From: Saccharicrinis sp963677655
GTDB taxonomy: Bacteria; Bacteroidota; Bacteroidia; Bacteroidales; Marinilabiliaceae
Length of the DNA stretch: 64,000 bases
Assembly (NCBI GenBank): GCA_963677655.1
Contig: OY782088.1
Strand: one strand, 5' to 3'
Shown: in pieces, positions 53,162 through 61,414 of the stretch
Layout of the letters: the number at the start of each line of letters is the position of its first letter
How positions within the stretch are numbered: the stretch's first letter is position 1
Position numbers and translations under genes: made by a program
Notes under the pieces: model-generated
What the model was told of the DNA's origin: nothing
The model's database searches: none
The model's input: the letters and a program-made list of their open reading frames with translations, nothing else

Positions 53162-53851
53162 TTAAACTTCAAAATAATATCCCAAACCGGGTCGGTTTTT
53201 GAGATATTCTCCATAATGTTTTATTTTTTTTCTTAATCGTGTAATATTAACATCAACAGTGCGATCTGATACAACTACATCATCTCCCCATATTTTTGAT
53301 AATATTTCTTCACGAGAAAAAACCTTCTTTTGATTTTCAAAGAACAGTTTTAATATTTCGAACTCTTTTCGAGTTAGTTCTACACGGTCATCAATAATGG
53401 TAAGATCCTTTTTATCCAGATCCAATACCATATTTTCTACCTTTATAATGCTGTTATCTTCAGAAGTTACAACTCGACTATTTCTTCTTAATACAACCTT
53501 AACCCGGGCAATTAACTCTTTTAACGAATAAGGCTTTGATATATAATCGTCAGCACCCAGATTAAATCCTGTTAATAAATCATTTTCTGTTCCTTTGGCG
53601 GTAAGAAAAATTACAGGAACTTCGATACTTAATTCTTTACGAATAGTATCAATTAGTTTAAATCCTGACATCTTCCCCATCATAACATCCAGCAATAACA
53701 GATCAAATGATTCAAGGTCTTTTTGTAATGCTTCTTCTGCAGAAAAAGCTACTTCTGTTTCATAACCTTCACTTTCGAGGTTAAACTGTAATATTTCACA
53801 TAGGTCTTCCTCGTCATCAACAATTAATATTCGTTTACTTTCCTGTGTCAT
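53162..53851 (-). CDS. phoB: Phosphate-regulon response regulator, PhoB-like
   Basis: A 229-residue OmpR/PhoB-family regulator starting at ATG 53851; an upstream in-frame start is less likely because it would run into leader sequence. The receiver domain has the acidic pocket IVDDEEDL, the phospho-acceptor Asp55 (LLLLDVMMG), the Thr switch FLTAKG and Lys at ISKPYSL. The winged-helix output domain (about 130-229) contains TRKEFEILKLFFENQ and VSDRTVDVNITRLRKK. It would bind the four-repeat Pho boxes ahead of pstS and the porin. It precedes phoR by 21 bp. Confidence 0.94.
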   Translation of the reverse strand: MTQESKRILIVDDEEDLCEILQFNLESEGYETEVAFSAEEALQKDLESFDLLLLDVMMGKMSGFKLIDTIRKELSIEVPVIFLTAKGTENDLLTGFNLGADDYISKPYSLKELIARVKVVLRRNSRVVTSEDNSIIKVENMVLDLDKKDLTIIDDRVELTRKEFEILKLFFENQKKVFSREEILSKIWGDDVVVSDRTVDVNITRLRKKIKHYGEYLKNRPGLGYYFEV

Positions 53852-53895
53852 TTCATTTTGGAGTTTGCACGAATATACGAGAAATTCCAAAACTT

Positions 53896-54582
53896 TTAAT
53901 CCTCCTCTATATTCTGATGACGGATATCTCTACCTTCCTGCGCAAATATCGATGCTTCGGCGATGTGACCTGCATGATCGCCAATACGTTCAATTTTTGA
54001 GATAATACTTTTGAAATTAATCAGATTAAGTAGTATCTCACGAGCTTCACTCTGTAGCTTTGTCTTTTTGATACCTTTCTTCATTAATTTTTTATTCATC
54101 TCATCAAGTACTTCATCATTTTTGATGGTCCATATAGCTGAATCTCTATCATCATTGATAAAAGATAATAGTGCTTTTTCAACCATGCTGGTACTTGAAG
54201 TAATCATATTATAAATTACATCCGATAATTCTTCATATAATTTTGAATCCTCTATTTTACGGATATAGTAAATAACAGTCTCTACCAAATCTCCAATTCG
54301 TTCCATATTAATTACAATTCTGTAACAAGCCATTAAACGTCGTAACTCAGACGCTACAGGATGATGAAGAACGATTGTACTGATTATTTTTTCACTTATT
54401 TTTACCTCGAATTTATTTAACTGTTTCTCTGTTGATTTGATCTTTTTTATTTCAACATCAGAAATATTATTATTTCCTTTTTGAGCAATTAATTCCAATT
54501 CGCCCAATTGTTTCATCATCAAATCACAGTATTGTTTAAATGTATTTTCTATATCTTGAATTGCCTTTTCTTTTTGTAACAT
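53896..54582 (-). CDS. phoU: Phosphate transport regulator PhoU
   Basis: A 228-residue, all-helical protein with two PhoU repeats. The first spans about 10-110 with PVASELRRLMACYRIVINMERIGD as the metal-binding helix (written here as its core RRLMACYRIVINMERIGD). The second has INFKSIISKIERIGDHAGHI. PhoU links the PstSCAB transporter to PhoR and dampens its kinase activity when phosphate is plentiful. The gene lies between pstB and phoB in the usual order. Confidence 0.93.
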   Translation of the reverse strand: MLQKEKAIQDIENTFKQYCDLMMKQLGELELIAQKGNNNISDVEIKKIKSTEKQLNKFEVKISEKIISTIVLHHPVASELRRLMACYRIVINMERIGDLVETVIYYIRKIEDSKLYEELSDVIYNMITSSTSMVEKALLSFINDDRDSAIWTIKNDEVLDEMNKKLMKKGIKKTKLQSEAREILLNLINFKSIISKIERIGDHAGHIAEASIFAQEGRDIRHQNIEED

Positions 54583-54630
54583 CTATTGTGTATTAAGGGG
54601 TTTAACATTAAGGATTAATTGAAGTATTAA

Positions 54631-55416
54631 TCAACCAAACTTACCAGTTAAGTACTCATCTGTTTTCTTGTCGCGAGGATTGGTAAACATCATTTTTGTT
54701 TTACCATACTCCACTAAATCACCCAAATACATAAACATAGAATACTCTGAAATACGTGCTGCCTGCGACATATTATGCGTAACTAAAACAATGGTATAGT
54801 TCTCTTTCAGTTTTACCAAAAGATCCTCCACTTTAGAAGTAGCGATAGGATCCAGTGCAGAAGTTGGCTCATCTAATAAGATAACTTCCGGCTGAAATGC
54901 GATTGAACGTGCAATACATAAACGTTGCTGTTGACCTCCGGATAAAAACGTACCTTTTTTATGTAAAGAGTCTTTTACTTCATCCCATAAAGCAACATCA
55001 GTAAGCGATCTTTCAACAATATCATCCTTTTGGCTTTTCTTAATACGAATTCCATTTAATTTATAACCGGCAATAACATTATCATATATACTCATTGTAG
55101 GAAATGGATTTGGACGTTGAAATACCATTCCTATTTTACGTCGTAACTGGATAGTATCCATCTTCATGATATTATCACCATTCAAATAAATATTACCTTC
55201 GGTTCTGATATCAGGATAAAGTTCATGCATTCGATTAATAGCTCTAAGCATAGTACTCTTACCACATCCAGAAGGTCCCATAATTGCAGTAATTGTATTT
55301 TTCTTAACAGTTACATTTACTTTCTTTACAGCATATTTATCTGCCTTATTATAAGCAATAGATAAATCTTCTACCTTAAGAACCGGGTTTTCTATGATAT
55401 CTATATTTTTATTCAT
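54631..55416 (-). CDS. pstB: Phosphate ABC transporter ATP-binding protein PstB
   Basis: A 261-residue ABC ATPase with Walker A GPSGCGKST from residue 47, Q-loop GMVFQRPNPFP, signature LSGGQQQRLCIARS, Walker B VILLDEPTSALD and H-loop LVTHNMSQA. The Q-loop sequence is specific to PstB. It powers high-affinity phosphate uptake with PstA and PstC. A 139-bp gap with CAAGTTA/TAAGTTAT-type repeats separates it from pstA. Confidence 0.96.
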   Translation of the reverse strand: MNKNIDIIENPVLKVEDLSIAYNKADKYAVKKVNVTVKKNTITAIMGPSGCGKSTMLRAINRMHELYPDIRTEGNIYLNGDNIMKMDTIQLRRKIGMVFQRPNPFPTMSIYDNVIAGYKLNGIRIKKSQKDDIVERSLTDVALWDEVKDSLHKKGTFLSGGQQQRLCIARSIAFQPEVILLDEPTSALDPIATSKVEDLLVKLKENYTIVLVTHNMSQAARISEYSMFMYLGDLVEYGKTKMMFTNPRDKKTDEYLTGKFG

Positions 55417-55555
55417 TTGCTTCTTTATATATAATAGTAAGTTATAAGTTCATGGTTTAAGTCACAAGTTAAACCTTTGAAGTCACCTTATTTTCCTTCA
55501 GCCATCTATTAATTTATAGTCTTATAATACTTACACTCATTTATTTATTACAGCA

Positions 55556-56443
55556 TTACCTTTTAGCTGAAATCCTTTTAGAAATAATATTCAGAGTTAA
55601 AACAAATCCCATTAAAAATAATGATGAACTCCAAATTAAGTCAACCATATTAGGATCATTATAAAAATCCCAAATTAACAATGGCACTGCACTTGTTGGC
55701 GCAGTAACATCCCAGTTAATCATTGGATTACCTAATGTAGTAAGCATCAAAGGTGCAGTTTCTCCAAGTATTCTTGAAATAGCTAATAAAATACCAGTTG
55801 ATAACCCACTAATTCCTGATGGAATCAAAACCTTTATAATTACTTTATAATAAGGTACACCTAAAGCTAAACCCGCTTCTTTCAAAGTGCCGGGAATCAT
55901 CTTCATGGTTTCTTCTGTTGCTCTGATTATTAGAGGTAACATCATAATCGCTAATGCCACACTACCTGCTAATGCAGAGTATCCTTGTGTAACATTTTTT
56001 ACTACCCATAAATAAGATATTAAACCTAAAACTATTGAAGGCACCCCTTGTAATATATCTGATAAACTACGTATTAAATTTGCATATCTTTTTCCTTGAT
56101 TTTCATACAGAAATAACCCAATTAAAATCCCTAAAGGAATAGCTATTGCTGCAGACATAACAACAATTAGAAGTGTTCCTAATATACCATTCACAATTCC
56201 TCCCGGTATAACTTCACCATTAGCAACTGCTGTCATTGCCTCGAAAGTACTAGGTGTAATTTCTGTAAAAAAAGACAAGTTAATCTGTCTTATTCCGCTC
56301 CAAACTAATTTCCCTATGATTAAAACAATTGGAGAAATTGTTATAATTGATACGGCTATAACACCCCATAAAAACGCTTTATCCTTATATGTTCGGAAAG
56401 CATTATTCTTTGTCAATTCTATTGGTGTATTCACATTTTCCAT
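55556..56443 (-). CDS. pstA: Phosphate ABC transporter permease PstA
   Basis: A 295-residue inner-membrane permease with six membrane segments. The coupling-helix region is LVLGVPYYKVIIKVLIP-like (EAGLALGVPYYKV), preceded by MLPLIIRATEETM. IPLGILIGLFLYE is typical of PstA. It starts 14 bp after pstC ends, so the permease pair is cotranscribed. Confidence 0.95.
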   Translation of the reverse strand: MENVNTPIELTKNNAFRTYKDKAFLWGVIAVSIITISPIVLIIGKLVWSGIRQINLSFFTEITPSTFEAMTAVANGEVIPGGIVNGILGTLLIVVMSAAIAIPLGILIGLFLYENQGKRYANLIRSLSDILQGVPSIVLGLISYLWVVKNVTQGYSALAGSVALAIMMLPLIIRATEETMKMIPGTLKEAGLALGVPYYKVIIKVLIPSGISGLSTGILLAISRILGETAPLMLTTLGNPMINWDVTAPTSAVPLLIWDFYNDPNMVDLIWSSSLFLMGFVLTLNIISKRISAKR

Positions 56444-56457
56444 AATGATTACAACAT

Positions 56458-57309
56458 TTAGGATAATTTCTTAATTACTAATTTACCAATGGCATTTACA
56501 ATTCCTGTTATTACAAAAAGTAATAATCCAATTGCAACTAAGGCGCTCATTTTTAACCCATCTGCCTCACCAAACTGATTGGCTATCACACTGGCCATAC
56601 TGTTACCTGTACTAAATAAACCAGTAGGAATTATGTTTGCATTTCCAATAAGCATAGTTACTGCCATGGTTTCTCCCAGAGCTCTACCAAATGCAAGAAT
56701 AAAACTGGCAATGATTCCTGAACGAGCACTAGGTAATATCACGTTAAATATTACCTCCATACGAGTAGCACCCAAAGCATAAGCTGCTTCTTTTAGCTCG
56801 TTTGGGACCATCGCTATAATTTCTGCACTAAGAGACGTTGCATAAGGAATAATCATAATGGCTAGTATTAACCCGGAAGTAAATATTCCATATCCTTGTG
56901 GATCAATTCCTAATGATACAATAAATGGTCGCAGAGTATAAAAACCCCATAATCCATAAACAATAGATGGAACTCCTGCTAAAAGATCAACCATTGAGCT
57001 TAATACAGTTGAGAATGAGGATTTCTTAAAGTATTCAGAAATAAACAATGCTGTTGAAAAGGCCATTGGCAAACATATAATCAAAGCTAATATTGAAGTA
57101 CTTAAGGTTCCGGCAATAAATGGTAATGCACCATAACTTTCTTTACCTTCTGTAGGATTCCAATCAGTTGATATAATAAATTTTAACCCAAATTTCTCAA
57201 ATACCGGAATGGCATCTCCCAACAATGAAAAGATCATACCGGCAGACACCAATAATATTACAAGAGATGATAATAATAGTACGTATTTTGTTATGGTATC
57301 GCTTTTCAT
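56458..57309 (-). CDS. pstC: Phosphate ABC transporter permease PstC
   Basis: A 283-residue permease starting at ATG 57309; the TTG six bases upstream is less likely. Six membrane segments are visible. DLLAGVPSIVYGLWGF, MIIPYATSLSAEI and EAAYALGATRMEVI are PstC hallmarks, the last being the coupling helix that contacts PstB. I see no promoter directly ahead, only a terminator after pstS, so it probably depends on read-through. Confidence 0.95.
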   Translation of the reverse strand: MKSDTITKYVLLLSSLVILLVSAGMIFSLLGDAIPVFEKFGLKFIISTDWNPTEGKESYGALPFIAGTLSTSILALIICLPMAFSTALFISEYFKKSSFSTVLSSMVDLLAGVPSIVYGLWGFYTLRPFIVSLGIDPQGYGIFTSGLILAIMIIPYATSLSAEIIAMVPNELKEAAYALGATRMEVIFNVILPSARSGIIASFILAFGRALGETMAVTMLIGNANIIPTGLFSTGNSMASVIANQFGEADGLKMSALVAIGLLLFVITGIVNAIGKLVIKKLS

Positions 57310-57437
57310 TTTCAATTTGTTTCAATTGTAGTTCTTAATCTATTAACTTGTTATTTGGTTCAGATATAAACAAATTAATTAAGAACATTATTGATTTATC
57401 CACATACAAATGTGACGACTTAAACTATTAAAAGAAA

Positions 57438-57465
57438 AAAATCAGGCTCACAAGAACCTGATTTT
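57438..57465 (-). terminator. Terminator-attenuator between pstS and pstC
   Basis: AAATCAGG (57438-57445) pairs with CCTGATTT (57457-57464), with A and T tails. Its place after pstS would let most transcripts stop there, giving more binding protein than permease. Confidence 0.75.
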
Positions 57466-57507
57466 ATAATTATATTACCAAGCCAGGCAATTATATTTTA
57501 AATATTA

Positions 57508-58572
57508 TTATTTCAATAATGCCTCACCATTATATGTAACAGAACGAAGAATTGCTTTTGCCTGTACAACAGCCTTTTCCGGAAGTGGTGCATAATTTAC
57601 TTTAGAAGCTACCGATTGTGCATCTGCACTAATCAACCAATCTAAAAATTCTAATGTACCCTGAGCTTGTCCTTTTGTACGACCATCATAAGCTTGATCT
57701 CTATAAAGAATTAACCATGTAAATCCACTAATTGGATAAGCATTCGCATCATCAGAATTAGTTAACATTACACGAGTATCTTCTGGCATAGCTCCTTGAG
57801 CTGCTGCACTAATTGATTGGATAGAAGGCTCAATGTAGTTTCCTGCAGCATTCTTTAATAATGCATATGAAATTTTCTGTGCAAAAGCGTATTCACTTCC
57901 TACGTAACCAATTGCTCCAGGTGTTGATTTAATAGTTCCTGCAACTCCAGGATTACCTTTAGCGCCAATTCCAACAGGCCATTGTAATGATTTTCCTTTA
58001 CCTACAGCATCAGCCCATTTAGAACTAATTTTAGTCATGAAATCACTAAAAATATAAGTTGTTCCACTACCATCTGATCTGTGAACAAATGTAATTTCCT
58101 GATCAGGTAAACTTAAACCTTCATTATTAGCTTTGATTTTTGGGTCATTCCATTTTGTAATATCACCCATGAAAATTCCCTCTAATAATTCATTAGTTAA
58201 TTTTAAACCTTCAACTCCTTCAAGGTTATAAGCAATAACTACAGCTCCTAAACAAGTAGGAATATGTACAATCTCTGCAGGCATATCAGCCATTTTTTCA
58301 TCTGATAAAAATGCATCCGTTGCACCAAAATCTACTACTTTGTCTTTAAGACTTTTGATTCCACCACCAGAACCAATTCCTCCATATGTTACAAGTACAC
58401 CTTTTTCTTTAATATAGTTTTTGATTACCATATTATAGTATGGCATTGGGAATGTTGCCCCTGCAGCTGCAATACTTACTGCTTTGCCTGAACCATCAGC
58501 TGCACCTTTTTTACCATTTGAACATGCGCCAAACATGGCTGCAATTAATAGTACTACTAGTAAATTTTTCAT
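57508..58572 (-). CDS. pstS: Phosphate-binding lipoprotein PstS
   Basis: A 354-residue lipoprotein with a signal peptide ending at Cys17 (LIAAMFGACSNG). Phosphate-binding segments are seen: AGATFPMPYYN near 36, YGGIGSGGGIKSL, VDFGATDAFLS and HRSDGSGTTYIFSDF. They match the PstS pattern that wraps the anion by backbone and Ser/Thr/Asp contacts. It delivers phosphate to PstCA. A PhoB-type promoter lies about 160 bp upstream. Confidence 0.95.
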   Translation of the reverse strand: MKNLLVVLLIAAMFGACSNGKKGAADGSGKAVSIAAAGATFPMPYYNMVIKNYIKEKGVLVTYGGIGSGGGIKSLKDKVVDFGATDAFLSDEKMADMPAEIVHIPTCLGAVVIAYNLEGVEGLKLTNELLEGIFMGDITKWNDPKIKANNEGLSLPDQEITFVHRSDGSGTTYIFSDFMTKISSKWADAVGKGKSLQWPVGIGAKGNPGVAGTIKSTPGAIGYVGSEYAFAQKISYALLKNAAGNYIEPSIQSISAAAQGAMPEDTRVMLTNSDDANAYPISGFTWLILYRDQAYDGRTKGQAQGTLEFLDWLISADAQSVASKVNYAPLPEKAVVQAKAILRSVTYNGEALLK

Positions 58573-58731
58573 ACGTTTTTACTTTAATTTTCGTACGGAA
58601 CTCACATAGTCATTCGACTATGATTGTTTCATCTCTTTTTATTATTTAGGTATAGTAATTAGAATTTATTGTTATTATTTTACTTAAATCAGTCTTATCT
58701 TATTATTTATTATCCTACTTTTTCAAGTGAA

Positions 58732-58792
58732 CAAATATATTCTGGACTTATTACACATGAGTTAAAAGAGTGTTACAAAACTGTTACATCTT
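58732..58792 (-). promoter_or_regulatory. PhoB-dependent promoter of pstS (four-repeat Pho box)
   Basis: Four consecutive 11-bp units on the plus strand, TATTACACATG, AGTTAAAAGAG, TGTTACAAAAC and TGTTACATCTT, fill 58749-58792. After 9 bp comes the -7 element TATATTTG on the minus strand (58739-58732). No -33 TTTG is needed if PhoB binds there. The leader to pstS is about 150 nt. The rest of the 58573-58932 gap shows no gene. Confidence 0.8.
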
Positions 58793-58932
58793 AATCGAAA
58801 CCTGTGCTTTTAAGCCTATTTTAACACAATCCTTATCATAGTCTTACAACCATACCTTACATTTTGATTAACAAAAAACTAAATCCAGATCAAAGGGCAA
58901 AGTTTTTTGTTTATCATATATTCTATTCCAGT

Positions 58933-60102
58933 TTAAAACTGGAACTCCATCTGTAATCTAGTAATAATCTGATTTTGGTCTGTAAGCTTATCACGGAAAG
59001 TTACATCTCCCTGAAATTTAAAATTATGACCAATAATGTATTTACTTATAGCAAAAGTATAGTCCGTAATTTCTGTATTATATAGTGTCTCATTGGGCTT
59101 AGTAAAGGAATAACGTCCTGATAATTCCCAGTTGTTTTTGAAAACATATCCTGTTTGTACATTTGCACCATATCCAGTGTAATATGCATCTACTATATTT
59201 CCATTATTGTCGTATACAAATTCGTTATCATCAGTTACCGATCTGGTACCTCCTTCAACCATTAAAGAGTAACCTCGATATTTAAGAACAAAGTCTCCAC
59301 CTATATTTAATAAATCAGCTTCGCCTCCAATTACACTTCCAACTTGTCCTCTATCTTTATATGCATCCTTATTATGATTAGCATATAAAGCAAATGCCAT
59401 CTTTGCAGTCTCCTCTCGACTTAAGTCTCCTGACTTATAATGACCTTTTGATTTAAATTCTCCCATAGGAAGAACCTCAAGTTTCCCTGTTAAACTAACT
59501 CCTGGAGCAAAATCATTATTCTTAATACCATCTCCTGAAGTTACAGCCCAACGATCATAAACTAGAACATTACCTAATTTGAATTTATGGTGAACTTGGA
59601 TACCTGCATCCCTATCTAGAGTATAATAATCATTAAAAATCGATCTATCAGCCATCTGTAAATTAGCAGACGATACAAGGCGTTCTCTGTTACCAGGTAA
59701 TTTTCCCTGACCAAACCAAAATTCAAAATTATTCATTTTATATTTGAATAAGGCATCTCTAACATAGCCGCTAGCTAGATCATACTCAATTTTATATACA
59801 AGGTTTTTATTTAAAAAATACCCGTCAAATTTTAAACGAGCTCTCTTTATAAAAGCTTTGTTTTCAAAAGTAGCTTCTGGAGAAGAATGATAATTACCAT
59901 TTTCATCAGTATATGAAGAACTTAAATTATTTTTAAATTCCCATCTAGTTTGAATTCTCGTAGCGAGTTTTAAAGAAAATAAATCATTTTCAGTTTTTAA
60001 TTGAATTCCTTTTCCAACCTTTGCATAAATATCAGTTTGTGCTTTAATGCTAGTAACACATAACGATGTCATAAATACAAATAAAAATACAATCTTTTTC
60101 AT
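58933..60102 (-). CDS. Phosphate-type outer-membrane porin (OprO/OprP family)
   Basis: A 389-residue porin starting at ATG 60102, which puts the signal peptide (KKIVFLFVFMTSLCVTSIKA) at the N-terminus; an ATG 36 bases upstream is less likely. The mature part has alternating beta strands and ends in QF (RLQMEFQF), as outer-membrane barrels do. KRARLKFDGYFLNKNLVYKIEYD and VYDRWAVTSGDG are typical of the phosphate-selective porin family. A Pho box identical in layout to that of pstS sits upstream, supporting uptake of phosphate or polyphosphate under starvation. Confidence 0.88.
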   Translation of the reverse strand: MKKIVFLFVFMTSLCVTSIKAQTDIYAKVGKGIQLKTENDLFSLKLATRIQTRWEFKNNLSSSYTDENGNYHSSPEATFENKAFIKRARLKFDGYFLNKNLVYKIEYDLASGYVRDALFKYKMNNFEFWFGQGKLPGNRERLVSSANLQMADRSIFNDYYTLDRDAGIQVHHKFKLGNVLVYDRWAVTSGDGIKNNDFAPGVSLTGKLEVLPMGEFKSKGHYKSGDLSREETAKMAFALYANHNKDAYKDRGQVGSVIGGEADLLNIGGDFVLKYRGYSLMVEGGTRSVTDDNEFVYDNNGNIVDAYYTGYGANVQTGYVFKNNWELSGRYSFTKPNETLYNTEITDYTFAISKYIIGHNFKFQGDVTFRDKLTDQNQIITRLQMEFQF

Positions 60103-60190
60103 TTTCCTGTGTTTAGTTTTTTTAGCATTTCCTCCCAAGAAATGTTTTTATTAAAATTTTAAATTTTCCTTATTATTATTTTTCCCGTTG

Positions 60191-60251
60191 CAAACATATG
60201 CATGTGGAGTTACAGCATGGTTAAGGAGATGTTACATTCCTGTTACATTTT
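60191..60251 (-). promoter_or_regulatory. PhoB-dependent promoter of the porin (four-repeat Pho box)
   Basis: Units AGTTACAGCAT, GGTTAAGGAGA, TGTTACATTCC and TGTTACATTTT fill 60208-60251 at 11-bp spacing. A 9-bp gap separates them from TATGTTTG on the minus strand (60198-60191). Number, order and spacing equal those at pstS. The array also lies 50 bp ahead of the divergent DUF2293 gene. Confidence 0.8.
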
Positions 60252-60301
60252 TATTAATTCGTAGGATTTTTCTTATTTTGCAGCAAATTACAACTGAAAT
60301 A

Positions 60302-61006
60302 ATGAACAGTCAAGTAAAAACTTTAACAATACATAAATCTGGATATCTAATTGACGATAAAGGCATTAAACAAACTCCACCTACTGATTGGACTTTTCTT
60401 CCTGCGGGAGATGCCGGTGTAACAAGAAAAGTAACATCCCAAAAAATTTATTGGAAAGTTGTATTTAAAAAAGGTCGCAGAATAATGTCAAAGGGAGTCT
60501 GGGCTCCAAAACAAATTATCGACTGGGCAATTAAAGAAGTTAACACAACACGTAGTACAGAAGAATACGAAAAAAAAAGACGCTATCAATTAAATAAAAG
60601 ACAAGAGAAACAAGATCTTTACGAAACTGAATTTAACCAGGCTGTAATTTCCTTTTTGGATTTTCATCCTAAATACAAAGCTATTGCAGAGACATTAGCC
60701 ATTTTAGTTACAAAACATGCCATTCCTATTGGTAGTGGAACTGTTGCCCGCACGTCAATGATCCCTATTGAAGAAAGAGCATCTAAAGCTGTAATTGCCT
60801 GGATGCGTCATCAAACTACCCAATATGACAATATGCATATTGCCCGTATTAAAGGGGAAAGAAGAAATGTACGAAGAAATCTGGCCGGAGAATCAACTAA
60901 AGTACTAAACTACTATAGAAAAGGAGAAAATATACCCTTTAATTGTCCATTGAAAGATGCAATCACCAAAACAATAAGTAAACAATCTTTAGCAACTAAA
61001 AATTAA
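60302..61006 (+). CDS. DUF2293 family protein
   Basis: A 234-residue protein starting at ATG 60302; the open frame extends further upstream, but that part overlaps the Pho-box promoter. The C-terminal 90 residues match DUF2293: AVIAWMRHQTTQYDNM followed by HIARIKGERRNVRRNLAGES and a final VLNYYRKG. The basic conserved block suggests nucleic-acid binding, but the function is unknown. It is divergent from the porin and ends at its own terminator. Confidence 0.8.
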   Translation: MNSQVKTLTIHKSGYLIDDKGIKQTPPTDWTFLPAGDAGVTRKVTSQKIYWKVVFKKGRRIMSKGVWAPKQIIDWAIKEVNTTRSTEEYEKKRRYQLNKRQEKQDLYETEFNQAVISFLDFHPKYKAIAETLAILVTKHAIPIGSGTVARTSMIPIEERASKAVIAWMRHQTTQYDNMHIARIKGERRNVRRNLAGESTKVLNYYRKGENIPFNCPLKDAITKTISKQSLATKN

Positions 61007-61080
61007 ACTACAAATAATATTAATTGAGCCTAGTTTAAGGTTTATTCAAAATTTCCTGAAATTTTAAACTCTTTAGTTTC

Positions 61081-61110
61081 AGAAAATCTTATTGATAGAT
61101 TTTCTTTATT
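61081..61110 (+). terminator. Terminator after the DUF2293 gene
   Basis: AGAAAATCT (61081-61089) pairs with AGATTTTCT (61097-61105) and is followed by TTATT. The remaining 61111-61414 stretch is AT-rich and I see no gene in it. Confidence 0.75.
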
Positions 61111-61414
61111 AAAACATATAATCAACAACTCTAAACTCCCCTACTCCTCACAAGATACTGATAATAAAAACTAAACAATCATATCTATTATTGTAAAAGT
61201 TAATAATATTAACTAATTTAAATTCTCATTAAGTAATAGGTTTTGGAATAAATAAGGATTATTCGATAGTTAATATCTGTGGAATAATCTTTCATTCTTA
61301 TGTAACTGGTCTTGTTAATAAATACACATCAAGTGTTATTAACTGACGAGTTTCATAATATGTTGTTATGTAAATTTTAACACATTATAATAAAACAACC
61401 CAAAACCAATAATT

